A stretch of DNA of 64,000 nucleotides from Melanocharis versteri (taxonomy: Eukaryota > Chordata > Aves > Passeriformes > Melanocharitidae), in NCBI GenBank assembly GCA_013397845.1, contig VZTG01001077.1, forward strand, positions 1,006,484 to 1,070,483, given 5' to 3'. Each line of letters opens with the position of its first letter. Position 1 is the first letter of the stretch. Shown in pieces: positions 36,480 to 50,900 of this stretch. The notes under the pieces were generated by a model that was not told the DNA's origin, made no database searches, and saw only the letters and a list, made by a program, of their open reading frames with translations. The translations under genes and the position numbers were made by a program.

Positions 36480-37010
36480 TTTTCTGCAGAACCAATTTCA
36501 GATAAGTCCTCGGGCTGTTGCCCCCGTTTCCAAAGCCGTGCCTGGCTGTGTGACAGCGCTGGGTGTCTGTCACACGCTGTGACCGGCAGCGTGGAAAGTG
36601 ACATCTGTGCGCCCATCACAGTGGCCAGAGCTCTCCACTACCCCAACCATGCCTGGGACGGACCCCCACACTCCGGCCACCTGCCGGCCCCACTACGGCC
36701 ACCCCTCACTGCCACACACTGCCCTGGCACAGAGATCACCCCACCAAGCCACCCTGCGATGGGCAACACGCTTGGGCTACCTGGCAGCAGAGCCAGCCTC
36801 GAGGCTGCTCTCTGCTGAGTGATGAGATCGGACAGGGCACTGCGGGCCCCTGAGTGCCTCAGCTGTGTCCTTTTAATCGAATGTGGCACCAACAAGGGAC
36901 CTGCACTTGCGCCGCAATATTTGGTCTGAGAGAAACCATCACTTTTAAGTAATTGCTGTGGCAGAGGGCTTGTGGCCACCGAGGGTAACCTGCCACGTGG
37001 CATTTGAGGA
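36480..37010. other. GC- and CpG-enriched patch
   Basis: This patch is clearly richer in G+C than its surroundings and holds roughly twenty CpGs in the first 450 bp, against very few in the flanks. By my count the observed/expected CpG ratio is only around one half, so it falls short of a classical CpG island. The longest stop-free run of the window (36351-36818, plus, 155 codons) and a 130-codon run on the minus strand both lie here, as expected when stop codons are depleted by GC content. No domain, promoter or repeat family is recognised. Confidence 0.6.
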
Positions 37011-40000
37011 GGAGGCAGGGAACACTTCACCCTCTACACCTCTCCCACCTGTTTTGCCAAGAGCAAACACTGCTGTGCAGCTCTGGTTTGCTTTTTCCAT
37101 TTCATTGAATCATTCTAAGGTTGTTTTTTCAGAGTTCTGTATTTAGTGAAAGAGACACCTTTTTTGTTCTGAAAGAGCTTTTGAAATTAAGCCAAGATGA
37201 TTCATAATTAGATGAATTAAGTGCAAGTGTAAACCACTGGGCCACACCCCCAGTGTATGTCCACAGCACAGTATTCACAACCAACCCACAACCCACAGAC
37301 AAATGTGAAGTGGCTATAGGTTAGCATGGGCACACTATAAGCTTTTCCAGCTTCTCCAGATTTCCACCAGGCTGACTGCCGTATTTGTTCTTCCTTCCTG
37401 AATTTTTGAAAAGATCAGACCACACAATACATCCTCGCCAGTGCTACAGAAGAGTCAACAGCGCCCGTGTTCAAGGAGTTACTCCTGCACAACAAACTGC
37501 GGTCAAAAGTAAGAAACAAATGTGGCTAGCAGCACAGAATGGACAAGATTGTCAGAAACTCAAAGATTAATGCTAAAGACTGGCAGGGAGAAATTAGCAT
37601 AAGGGGACAGAGCCCCTTATGCAACTTTGAAAAATTAAAATAGGTACACAAGTATATATATGTATACACATCTACATAATCATACAGAGTTTGACTGTGA
37701 GACACAAGTCATCTGAGAGGTGATAGCACCCTCACTGAAGGAAACCTATAAAGAGCCAAGGGAAGATACTCCCAAGCAGTGGGAGCTTGATGAGAAAGAC
37801 CAGATACTCTCTTACAGACAAGTATCCATTCTGCCAGAGTACAAGACAGTAGACTCACACACCTCCTGCCTCCCCTCTGTGTGTGTGGTGGTGCATCCCC
37901 CCACCTCAGGCCACACCATGATCTGCAGGAGTCTGAAACCACGCTTTTAATTTCTTTTCCCTTGTCTTTAGCACTGATTTTTTCTAAACAATGCACATAA
38001 AGCATGCACTTTTGAAGGAGGAAGCTAACCCTGTAACAGGCATATTTTCAAGCCCCAGGGCCAAATTCTCAAATTTACTTCACATGTTGTTTCAAAAAAG
38101 ATGTGGTGCTAATCAACACAGAAGTGTATTTGCAGGGGGTTTTTTATGAGTTTCTATCAATAATATAAGCTTTATTATTAATGCTGCTGTTAGACTTTTC
38201 TTGTTTCAATTATTCCTCATTGTAGCATGGTGCTTTAAGTGCCTCAAATAATTTTTGCCTAATGTCAAGGCTCAAAACAAAATAAAGGTATCAATTAAAA
38301 ATATCGGAACTACTGAAATTACATATATTATTTTAGAAAATAATTCAAATGCTAGAAACTTTCTTTATAGTATATTGCATCCATTTCTTGGTGCTTGACA
38401 GCGTCTGATTTGGTCAGGTTTTTTTATTTACTTTAGTTCAACAAGCTCCCAATACAGTAACGTACATGTTCACTCCCTTAACCTGGAACAGAACTGAGTA
38501 CCCTCACCAGAAACACCAGAAAACACTCACCAATAACTGATAAAGCAGAGTTCCTTTTCAAACAAGTTATGGTCATCTAACTGAAGCAAAACTTGATCCA
38601 ACATAACAAACAACGAAGCACAAGCTTTGGAATCAATATTTTGTTGGACAGGATATGAGCTGCAGCACTTTGCAGTGCAGAGCATTTGATAAAGTGATTA
38701 TATTCACACAGAGTACACTATAGACGTGGCTTTTTGCTGAAGATATTAGTTTACACTGCGTGAAAGCAGAAGATGACAAAATTGCTTTCATTTGTTCTTG
38801 TGTGGTTTCTGACCAAGTGATGTGCATCAGGAGAGATGCAAGCTCACACAAAGCAGAACAGAAGAAAATCTGTTCTGGGCTCAGTTTTGACTAGCTAGTT
38901 GGATTTTGGGTCCTATCTGTAAGTCAGCTGAACAGTCTACAAGAGAGAAACAAGGTGGAAGTTGTTTGTGGTTTTGTCGTGGGAATAGAAAAAATGGAAA
39001 AAGCTCTGAAAAATTTTCTCACAACTTTCCTACAAGATTAGGTTGGACTTAGCTCCCTAATCCTTGCAGTGTGGGACTCAGCCCCAGAGGCTTCTTCATG
39101 CAGGTTTGAACTAACAGCTGAGGCTGGCGCTTATATCCCAAGTCCCCTCTGTCTATGCACTAAAGACCATCAGAGCCCAAAAGCGATTACACAGGGGGCT
39201 GTTTTGCTGCCTTAAGACTGTGATTTCACAAGGAGATTTTAACTCGAGCCTTTGAATCAATATTTTCTGTATCCCTTTGCACAGTTGCCCGCAACACTGA
39301 AGTTCTAACAGGAGATTTTGCAGAGAAATCCTACAGCAGCCCTTTTCTACATCCTCTTCAAAGGGAGCACTGAACTCATTGTCCACTTTTACCCAGCTCC
39401 TCATCAGAGGATCCTGTACCAATCATAGAAGACACTGCGATGTTGCAGTATTTGAAAAAAAAAAAAGAACACCTAGAACAGAAAACATTTTAAAGTGATT
39501 TAAAACTGTCAGCTAGTTTAAAGGAAATAGGAAGATATATAAATACAGTAATTTCCTTGCCTTCCTTTCATATTATTTTTTTCCTAGGCTTTTTTCCTTG
39601 GCATCTGGTCAGCCTGTCAAGACACAGTCCAATTAAAATTATATATTATCACAGGTATCCTTTCACTAGTGCCAATGTTCCCACTGGACAGAAGATTCTT
39701 CTGATAGCATTTTGATGCCCACTATTTAGTGTTTTAATTTCCTGACAAATTTATCATGTGTAATTTATCATCATGGATGTTCAATCTCACTATAATAAAA
39801 GGCAGAGCTTGGTGTTTTCTACACCTGTTAGTGTATAGGCTCTTCTACTTTTATTAAAACTTGCATTAAAACTGAAGATTCCTCTAATATATTCCTTTTT
39901 TGAAATGCCACATTTTGGCATTTGGTGGTTTTCAGAAGATGTTACTGGTCTGTTTAACAAAACAAATCTAAGCAAATATTTCATTACTGTTTCAGTGCCA

Positions 40001-40107
40001 AAAATCCAACTTGTCCACAAGGACCACATCAACAAATTGAAGGAAAAATGCCCATTTCAAAAGTTTGTAACTCAAAAGAAATGTGCAAGTGTCATAGAAG
40101 AAACATT
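37011..40107. other. Non-coding sequence, no gene seen
   Basis: Unique DNA with no supportable gene, and only short A- or T-runs (for example 39458-39468). Confidence 0.6.
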
Positions 40108-40155
40108 TTCCCCATTTCACAGTGTGATAACAGAACCAAGCAGAGGTTAATAAAG
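40108..40155 (-). mobile_element. Possible MIR SINE fragment (minus strand)
   Basis: The plus strand carries 'ttccccatttcacagtgtga' followed by 'aagcagaggttaataaagg'. This mirrors the reverse complement of the conserved MIR core region, with the correct spacing between the two blocks. It is short and diverged. If right, it is a relic predating the split of birds and mammals. Confidence 0.4.
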
Positions 40156-43100
40156 GAGGAAAAGAATAGAATAAAGCCATATATAAAGTTCCACTGGAAG
40201 TTTGTGGGAAAGCCAAAAACTTGGTAACAGTTCTGTACTTTCATGTCAAAGCTCATCTGTCCTTTCATAAATGTCAAATAGTGTTAAAAAAGCAGGTGAC
40301 TGTCATAGTGCTTTTATTTCTTCCTGACAATCATCTACAGCGAAAATCCTAAATGCTATCTCAGTGAATATTTTAGACAATTTAAAGAATTTCCATTCTC
40401 CAGGACTTCTTCAGAACCATTACCTGAAGCTTAAAATACTTTTTCTTGAGTTCTGTCTGTCAGCAGCAATTCTTCTCTTTTAACCCAGAAGGATGCTTAG
40501 TATGTGGGATAATGCACATTTTGAAACCAGACAGAGGCAAAAGACAATAATGAATCCAAAAGAATCACTGTGCACTGCTGGGATGGTGATTCACAAAGGA
40601 AGATGAGTCAGTGACTACAGTTCTGGGTATTGTTCACTTCTCAGCATGCTTAATTTAAAGGCTCTTTAGCAGGAATTTTCCAAACTTACACAAACTACCT
40701 GTGGTCTAAGAGAATCTTCCCTTACAGCTTCTGAGCAGCAAGCCCCATGTAAAACAAAAAGGCAACATGCCCAAGACCAGCTCCAAAAAACCCCAAAGTC
40801 GGATTTTGCTTGTCTACACAGAAATATACTGAAACACGCCTGTACATACCCTTGTATTAACAGCAAGAAACATCTGCATAATAAGTGTGTTCTAAGAAAT
40901 TAAACATGTCAGCACATTATATTGATGCATTTCATTCACTATTAAAGATTTTACAGCCTGATTTGAGATACACATTTGTTGCACAGTACTTGGTCTTCTA
41001 CTATTTAAGAAGCTATTTTAAACTTCAGTGTCCCCAACTGTATGCAACTGCTACTAAACTTTGTTTGAAATTAGAGCGTAAATAATGCATAAACCCTTTA
41101 CCAAACTTCTCAGTCAGTATTCACTTCTCTTCCCCTCAATTATCCTGAGCCTACAGATATATGAGGGACCTACATGCCTACCAAAGCCCCACCGAATCAT
41201 GTTTTCTCTCATTTACAGAAAAAAATTGCAAACAAGGTGAAAAACAGTTCTAAGCAGTATTTTTCCTGATTTTCCATTATGATTTTATGATGCTTATGAA
41301 TTTATAATTCCATAAACAAGCTTATTAAGGTTGAATGCCCATAGGAGATTCTTTTTATGAACAACAATTTTTTTTCCAAGCCTTGACTGGAATGATTACG
41401 AAAGATCCCAAGACATTCAATTCCTACATGGTAACAGCTGAGGCTATGAGCATATCCTTGTTTTGGACAGCATTCTAATGACAAAAACAGTACTTCTGGG
41501 GGCACCAATCACTGGGTGCTGACACAAAAATTCCCATTGATGAATCTATGGATTTCCTTTTCTCAGCTCTGTGAGTTCAAGGTACGATTCTTCTTTCCGA
41601 TCCCTCAGCTGTGCACCTTATTTATACCAGGATACAGAGTTCAGAGTTACACCACCTGCATGTGGTTTTTGGTACTTTTAGCAATTTATGTGTCAGCCTA
41701 GACACAAGACACCACATGCTGTCAAATTGATTGGGCCAGCTCAAAAACACAGCCTCGTCCCCTATGTGCGTCACCTGGAGTTTACCTGTGCCAGTACCTG
41801 CAAATAGCCGGTGCTGCTCATAGTTACAAGCAGAGAAGATTCTGAGGCGCTGGCCCCTGGCACAGAAATATTTCTTGATTCATTGTACCCATCCCCTGCC
41901 ATCATCAACCGCGTGTAGCCTGAAGCCCACCCGTCCCCACATTCCTGTTATCCTGTCAGCCACAAGACAAGCAACCTGCTCCCAGACCTTCCCAAGTCAC
42001 CGAGGGCACACTCTACAACAGAAAACAAAACAAAACAAAAAACAGGGCAGTACCAGATGACCCCAAGGCCACCAGGGCACCACTGCAGGTGCAGCCAGCC
42101 CATGGAAACAGCACTTTAAAGAGTCGGGGGTGCAGGTATGCATGGCCTGACCACAATTAGCTTTCTGACAGAAGGAGGCAAAAGACAAAAGGCACCTGAT
42201 GAGACATACGGGAGTGACATGGTTAGAGACCATGGGTTAAAGGAGATGTTAAAAAATGGAATAAGTGTATGTAAACAACAGAGAAGGTTCTTTTACTTGC
42301 ATGTCAATAAAAAGAGCAATTTCCAGACCTCCTAGAAGCTGACGGAGATGTACTCAAAGCGCAGGTGTCTGTAATCCAAGTTGGGAAGTGTTTTGAAGAG
42401 GAAAATCCCTACTGGTCAAGGGATCTCCAAAATCTGTGACAGAACAAAAACTGCTGATGGGGAAGGGGGGAAGTTGGAGAAAAATAGTGGCATAAGTATT
42501 TAAAAAAAACAACTAAGAAACAAAGACTATTTACAAGTTGGAAATTACTTTTCCTTTTCCTTCCCACTGTTAACTCTTCCCCAAGCTCCTACTGAGACAA
42601 TTTGATCCTTTTTATTTTGTTTACAGGTACCTTTAGAGTATGCAGATTTTCTTATCCACGTCTTGTTTCTACCATTCCAATAATCTCTTCTACTGTAATT
42701 CGTTCTTTCCAGTCAGTCATGAGAGAAATAAATGCAAATGAAAGCAGAGTAACAACATTCCTTTCGTAATTCATTAACTTCATTCAATTTGTTCTATTCC
42801 TCTCCCTTTGTATCTCCTTTGTTCCCAATATAGATCAACATATCCTTCCCCTCCCTCTCTATTTTTTTCCTTATTAGCTGCTACTTCTATTTCTTTGCAT
42901 TTTTCAAGAGCTAGAGCCTGTCTCCTAATTTTTGGTCACTCTGTCCTTGTTTCTCTCAGCTGTGTGCAATACATACACACATACAAGCCCTGCCTTCTCT
43001 TTTTCCCATAAATTGCTGTCTCTCCATCATCCTACAGGAGCCTTCTCCACTTTCACCGTCTCCTCCTTCATCCAGTTCTCCTTCTCATGTGAATTCAGGC

Positions 43101-44911
43101 ATCCCTCCATTTAAGAGCCATGTCCCCTTCCTCTGGTCTCTCCCTTGATTGTCTTGAAGTTACACTGCACAAACAAGTAAAGTTGAGAGAGGAAGGAACA
43201 GCTGGAAACTCCCTGGCCTCCTGACTGTGTCTTGATCCCAACTCTTGCCCTTTCAAATATGGAATAAATTGAAGGAAAAACCAATAACTGCAGAGAGGGG
43301 TTGTATTTTCAGAAAGCAAGAATAGCTAAATTGTAAATGTGACTTTAGCTTAGAGGAAAAAATTGGTTTGGTTTTGTTACAAGTAAGGAGAGGAGAAGAA
43401 ACAACCTAGACTCACTCACACCATTATCAATCTTGATAAGTTATAGTGTGTTCAGTGACTCTGAATGGAGCATAATTCCATTAGGTATTCAAAAATTTTC
43501 CTTTTTCTTAACATACACTGCACTGTAGGGAGTGGGTTATATGTTAGGTGTACTGAAGACAGCTACACATACATTGAGAGACAAGCTTTCAAATGTGCAG
43601 GCCAGCAGCAGCAACTTAATATTCACAGGCTGACTTTTGAAACATGGGAGAAGAAAAGAGGTGACAAAAGAAACAGCACAGTTTTCTCTTGACAACGTCC
43701 TGACAGACTTCTTCAGTTATGGAAAGAGTAATTTATTAAAAAAATGTAGCAATTAGCATTTCACTTTTCTTCAGCATTGTGAGAAATTTAAATATACCAA
43801 ATAGCAACATAATAATGAGAAATGGCTAATTCCTCTATTACAGGTAATTTTCCAGAGGCTCGCAGAAGTGATTTATTACCTACTGTGAAAAATATATGGT
43901 GCTGGTGAAAGCTAGTTGCTTTCCCACCCTCTTCTTCATCTGCACACTATTTTACTTCTACTTGCAGTTTGGCGTTGCACATAATTCATGTGGCATTCAC
44001 ATAAGTCTTGTAAGAAAAAATGGTGTAATAAGCCCAGCCAGCTAGCCCTCCTGTGAGATTTCCCCAGTATTGCCCACAGTTCCCTCAAAACGGACAGACA
44101 CTCTCTCTCTCCTTTCTCAGTGTGCCAGACCTTGCATCAGTGCCTGATTTGTGGCAGGAGTTACAGACAGGGTAAAGACTTCATATTAATGAAGCTGGTT
44201 TGAACAGATTTTGTCTTCATTTTCAATATAAGACTTCAGCCCCTCTGAACTTCTGGCTGCTAAAATGTCATGGCATTAATTTATTCTTTTGCAATTTTGG
44301 GATACAAAATATTCTTTAGGATAGAAAAGAAATACAAGACAAGAGCCATGATGTCCTTACTCGACTATTACACACAGTTATACTTTCTTCTGCCCTGAGC
44401 CTTCTTAAAACTGCTTGCATTAGGCAAAATCTACCTGTGAGAATAGGAAAGAAAATGCCCCTTCTGCTTGCAGAAAGCTCTACTAAAGTTCAGCCTGAGT
44501 ACCAGGTGGGAGGCATGGAGAGGGAAGATGGTGATATTACTTAGGAACAAATTTATTTTTCTAAGAAAGTACTTATAATTTTAATATAAACATTAAAAAT
44601 CTTACTTTCCCTCCTCTTTTTATCTTTTTAGTATTTCTTTCAGTTATAATATACTGGTTGTGTTTAATTAAACAACATATTGCATTGACTACCTGATTCT
44701 CACACACTCCTTTTATGGAGCCATGCCATTCTTAGCTCATCTGTGAACACGCTCTGTTAATCATATTGCATAGCACCATAATCACAAACGATGAGATTCC
44801 CAAACAAATGGGATTCACTTGGGCCAGTGTATGCCCAAGTCTTCTGCAACATTCTGATAATTTCTGCAAACTGTTCTAAAGCCCAGCTCTAACTTAAATA
44901 TGTAAAGTGCT
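40156..44911. other. Non-coding sequence, no gene seen
   Basis: Includes a moderately GC-rich part at 41700-42140 and a pyrimidine-rich stretch at 42790-43100. None of it looks coding. A simple repeat at 42021-42044 is listed separately. Confidence 0.6.
42021..42044. repeat. (AAAAC)n simple repeat
   Basis: About four AAAAC units, slightly imperfect at the end. Confidence 0.85.
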
Positions 44912-44970
44912 ATATATATTTTACATATACATATATACATATTTAGATGTTGCTATATGCATATGTGGGA
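44912..44970. repeat. TA/CATA-rich low-complexity tract
   Basis: A degenerate run of TATA, ACATA and GCATATG units. No array is long enough to be a typical microsatellite. Confidence 0.75.
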
Positions 44971-47900
44971 TGTGAATCAAGTCTGGTTAGAAATAATAAG
45001 CAAAGTAATGGTATAGAATGGCTTATAGCTCCATTGGGAGCTGCCTAGGAACAAGAAGCACTTAGGGCTGGTGTTAGACACAGACAAAATAAAATTTTTC
45101 TATTTAGCACCGGTATCCCTCACCTGGATAAGGCAGCAAAAATGTGCAAATAACAAAAGACATCAGAATAACAAATAACAGCAGACAGCCACTCTGGACC
45201 TATTCTGAAACAACAGAATACACTTTAAAAAGCAGTAAAACCAATAAAAATCCAGTCATCTTGAAAAAGGAGAGTCTTCGCTGCAATAAAGGCAGTCAAT
45301 AAAGAAGCTCTCTCATTTAAACATCAAACGCACATGGTTTTGCAACACCTGTTATTCAGCCATAATAGCTTTCTTAACCTGTCAAAGTGTTTAAGCTGAG
45401 GAAAAGAAATGGGCCTCCAGCTGCGCACTTTGGTGGAGAAAATCTGCGCGAACTGATATTAGTTTAATGAAATGTGTACAGATTGTAATTGTGGTAATAA
45501 GAGGGCAATTCCCAGAGGGGCAGTAGGAAGGCAGTGAGTGCAGCCAAGCAGAAAACAGAAGCTGCAGACTGGAGAGAGAGACTTATATCCTGTGTATGGA
45601 CCCTTACTCTCCAACCTGCTCTCCTACAGTACACCCCTGCCAGATCTCCTGCCCGACAAGCCTCGGGACTGCCTCATGCCCCATCCTTCCCCATCTTCCC
45701 GGTGTACTTCGCAGAGAAGAGAGCAAAGACAATCCTGCTCTCAACAGTGGAGCCTGCCAGTATCTGTAACACAGGCTCGTGAACATGTGAGGATATGAAA
45801 AAGCAGGGCAAAATAAAAACCTAGCATTGGAGAAAATTGGCATGTCTTCCACTGCTCTGCAAGCCATGAGATTCTGCAGTGCTCGGGAAGATACAAAGCA
45901 TGTTTTCCTAGGAAAACAAATTCAAAGTCCTGGAAAAATGAAAAACAACACTTAGGGAGGAGATGAGGAAAGAGCAACATCAAAAACATATGGACCTTCC
46001 CTTTAATTCTCCTAAAAGAAGGACAAACACTCTTGTTTCAGCTTGCTTGCCCCTGCAAGTACAGCCAACCCATTTACACCAGGTAGATTCCTACGTGAAA
46101 GCTGCCAGTGCCAAAGTGTATCCCAGGGTTAGTACAAGAGAAAACATCAAGACCAGCAACACTCATCATGGCAAGCAGTGTTAGAAGAGCTTTTGAACTA
46201 TGAAGTTTTTGTCAGCTGAGCCTGCTGTAGTAATTTGACAGCGTAATTCAATAAATCCATCCTCGCGGTAGTTTAGCCAGCCTAGTGGGTGTCACACAGA
46301 TCCATCAGCTTCTGCGACGCACCAGCTTCTACAACTGTTTCCATAAGGAAACACCTCTCTCTGTCTCCCCAGACTGTGGATAGTCAGTAACAGCTGCGGC
46401 AGAGAGGCAGAAGTGAAGATTAATTTTCTTTTCATAAATGGGAAGGTATTTGGAAAATATGGGCAAAAGAAAAGACAGCTTGACTCTTCCAAGAACACAG
46501 AGATAAACAATAGCTAGTGAGGGTGGAAGGAAAGTGGTGGGGGGAGAGTTGAAGAAGCAGAATTGGAGACAGAAAACGACAGCAATTAATTTAAGGAAGG
46601 ATAAAATGGCCATAAGAGAGGAAGAACCCATTCTGAGATGGTTAAACAAAAAGATATGTGAAAAGAGGAAAAAAAATTTAAGACATTTTAGACTGAAAAA
46701 ACATGAGCCCCAAACCCAAAATCATGGTCCAGAAAAGCACCAAAACAAAGAAAGAGGCAGAAAATTGGTAGTTTAATATTTTATAGGCGTAAAAAAATGA
46801 GCTGAAAAGAGAAGGAAAAATAGCTGTGTTTAGAGTTGAGAGTGGTGAGAATTTTCAACCAGGGTCATGATTCAGGAATAGATAAATAATGATTCATCTA
46901 GTTTCTCCTAGCAGTAACAAGCAGTATTCTGCCTTCATTTTCTCAAAATTGCCTTATTTACGAGTCACATACTAGGAAAAAAATCCACAGCTTTATTAGG
47001 TGATATGCAGAATAATGGTTTTTTACAACATGGGCAGCTCACCAATGAGCACTGTATTGCTGTCAATCTGAAAAGCAGCTGAAAAACATAGTTTGAAAGT
47101 TTGAAAAGCAACTACTCATCTGAAAAAGTGGAACTCATCTAAGCAGAGAAACCTATCCTGCCCAGTCTTGCTCAGAGCCCTGCTGACACCCTCTTACAGA
47201 AAATGTATGTGTAATATACAGTAGGGAGAGCACTTCCTACTGTGCTGCTGCAGGTGCGCACAGAGATACTGCAGACAGGGAGGGAACCTCAGCTATTTGT
47301 TCAAGATGTAATTGGAAGGTTAACAAGGGCTATCATTGTTTCAGACATTCCCTTTTCCAGCTTTGCAACGTACTGCTGCTCCTTTTACACAGGAACAAGC
47401 AGGAACTGCCTGTTGTAATTTAGCAGCATTAGTGAGCTGCAGACCTCTGACAGTGCTTGAGGGAAGCTTGTGAGCTTTTTAATTCCTGTCCCTGATTGCA
47501 AGGAATAGCTCACAACATGATGGCTGTGATTAGTTAGGACAATACTGAGGACATGCCGACAAGGTTCATCAGACACAGAGCAACTACAGTTGCCCACAGA
47601 TAGATTTATGTCGCCAGTACAGATTTCATAGAGCTCCTTTGTACATGCCTTCAAAACTTCTTCAGCAAAAACAAGCCTTGATCCAGGCTAACTTGGGCAG
47701 CACAGCAAAACATGCTGTGTGAAAGGCGCTGGAGAGCAAGGAAGGGATGTATGGCAGAGCGCTGCTGCTCCATCCCATGTTCCCTTTAATGATGGATGAG
47801 GAAATTGCTCAGACTTCTCCAGCTGAGGCCTCGGTTGTGATGTGACACTATCTCCTCTCATCAGTCACATCTCCTTCTGAGACAGAATGTCACAGAAGAC

Positions 47901-50900
47901 AACATGACTGATGCAACCTGACACAACATGTCACCATGCCAGGTCTGCCAGCTGGGAAACTGGGAGGAGGGAGAAAGGAGGGAGAAAGCAAGAGAATAGG
48001 CTTCAGAAAAGGCGTTCTTCACCAGAGTTCCCATGTTGGAGGGGGTTGTTTTGTTTTTTAGAAAGGTCCTCTTGCCACAAAAGCCAAAACACCAAAGATA
48101 AATAGATGGAAAAAATCTCAAAAGACTGAGGACAAGTCAGTGACTAAACTGTCTACTGAAGATCTACTGAAGGCTTAAAAGTTATTTCTATAGTGAAGGA
48201 AGGGACACAGAAAAGTCAATGGGTCTCTGTGTTGTTTTAGAAATCCACCTCTCTTTTACCCCTACTGAAAAACAGTGCAAGGAAACCAAGCCTTTCCTCA
48301 AAGGGAAGATTCGAGTTCCTAAGGACTGGTCCAAGACATTTGCATCAGATTTCTTCCCATTTTCCAAAGTGGGAAAGCAGAGGAAGAGACGTTTATTTCA
48401 CCTTTCCCTCAAAAAAAAAAAAAAGTTATTTCAAGACTATGCATATATATGAAAATAAGTAAATACTCATAAACTTCTGCATTACATTAATGCTGGCTGG
48501 GAGAGCAGAGAGAACTTGGGATGCAACTCCCCCACTGTGAAAGACAACCCCATTGTTTCTTCACTTCAAGCTGGTGAAGAAGCTGTACAAAACATGATGC
48601 TTTTCCTCAAAAAAAAAGTGTAAAAAGTGTCACCCCACAGTCAGACTCTGTAACTACAGAACTTGGGAGTCACAGGAGCTTCAGTTAATGGGGCCTTAGC
48701 CAATGCCACTTCGCCCAAAGTGCATGATTTACCTCATTACTTAAATCTGAGATGTCTATATAGACAATTTAGCAAAGAAAAGGCACAAACACTTTAAGCT
48801 AACATTGCCAAGTCAATTTAGAACAAATTACTGCTTTTCTTTTCTTCTTCATATTTCCAACTATCCCATAACTCCAATAGCAACAACTGGCCACATATAA
48901 AAATATTGTGGCACCACGCAACCACCACATAAATGAAAAGTCAGACAGTGGAACATTCACATCAGGATCCACTCCAACTTGAGCTAAGCTATATTTTACA
49001 TATTGACACAGATTTTACTAAATTTAGTCCATGTTTTTGAACAAGAAGCTTTTTGACCTGGAAAATGCTGTCACTGGGATGCCAGAGTAATTGTCTGCAG
49101 ACACAATGTGGTGCATATATTTGCATTTTTAAAAGCATCATGCTTGCCAACAATCACAAATAGAAAAAGTTTTAGTTACGTAACATCAGCCTGAAGTCCT
49201 GGCACATTACATGTTGTAGTATTTGCTGCTATTTTCATAGCTGAATGCAAATTTGAATTTGCAAATCTGAACTCACAAGAAATACCATTGGTGTGGTCAT
49301 TATCTAGTCTTCAAATTCATAATATTTCAAGTACCAATCTTAACAATGGGAGTTTCCTCATCTTCTAATGCCTTAATTACTAACATTAATTTTTTCATCA
49401 AAAATAGGTGAGAGTTAAACATTAGTGTCAGCACATCCCTCTTCTTTTTTCCTGCCTACACAGTGCTGAAACACGCAGTCAGTCAGAATTGCCCTGACCA
49501 GGCAGCTCCGTACTGGCAGATGGACATTGCTATCTAGTCCTTCTCACTTGTCAACTGGCTTTGAGCAGTTTAGCTGCTGATGCCAATCATTGAGTGAGAG
49601 GTTTTATAGTGACATCTGCCTGTCAGTGACTCTGACTGCTTGTGTCTACCTTCCAGGGCAATTTTTCTTCTCCTTGAATGTCAGTTTGTTTAACCACAGT
49701 CCGGTCACAGCTGCCAACTATGCACCACGGCAGCATTTCTAGTAGAAAACAAGGAAAGAAAAAATCTATTAAACACGAAAACATTTAATTCGGGCTTAGC
49801 CTCAGGCTGCACCATCCTTAGGGACTGACCCAAGCTCAGTGCTGACATCCACAAATTCTTTTTATTGCCTTGTTGCTCCTTTGCTTTAATTGATTTTTTT
49901 GTTAGAATCACACTGACCATAATTTGCAGATGACTCGCAGCCAGCCAGGGTGGGCTACTTCAGTTATGGTACAGTTCCCTTCTCTTCACTAACAGATTCC
50001 TGTCCAGGAAACATTCATTAGCCCGCTTCAAAAGCAAGGTCTTGATTCCATTTCATGGAAATTACCCAGCTCTCCTTTTGGGTAGACTAAAAGCCTGTTT
50101 TATTTGCTTTAATTCCTACCACTGTTGAAGTATTTGAAAGCCCCTTCCCAGTGCACCAGGTGTCAGCCCTGCTGTGGAGTGCCGGGTGGCCACCCAGCTG
50201 TCGTCACTCTGAGGAGACACGCACTGCCACTCTTAGTGACAGCACCATGTGTTGTGATACAGAGCAAAAGTCACTTATACGCACTGTTACGTTCGTAACT
50301 CTTATGCAGGTGACTGAGGGATCACGGGTGGCCACAGCTTCCACTCAGAAGCTGAACAACATGGTGAAGATACAAACACCCAGCAGGATTTTTAAAGAAA
50401 CTAGAAACGCGAGTTTGCATATTCAATTTCAGCTCTACATTAATTTTAAGTTATTTTTGAGTTACGATTTTTGCAAACGAATTTATTAACAAGTTCAATC
50501 ACCAAAATTCAGTCTGTAGCTGCGATATTTTTAAATGATCCGATGAATCATATTTACAAGCTAATGGTAAAAAATGCTTACTATTTGGAGAGAAAACATA
50601 CCCTACCAGATTAGAATGCATTAAAAACACTGAATGTTCGCAGTAACAGCAAAAGGAGGGAAAACAGTTAAAATGCAAAGACAAAAGGAAAAATCTTGCT
50701 CATGTATATTAAGGCCAAATATCACCATTTCCCCTGGTCACATGCATGGGATAATGAGACATACCAAAAATACATGACAGAGATTAAATCTCCAAGCCGT
50801 TTGCTTAAAAGAAGCTGAAATTCAGATCAGGCCCAAACGCCCAGATATCAGGTCCATCACCTCTATCATCTTACTCCTTTATCTTTACCACTGCCTTTGA

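Noticed and set aside
36351..36818. Longest stop-free run, 155 codons, plus strand
   Set aside because: It lies in a GC-rich patch where stops are depleted, overlaps other long frames on both strands, and shows no domain or coding-like composition.
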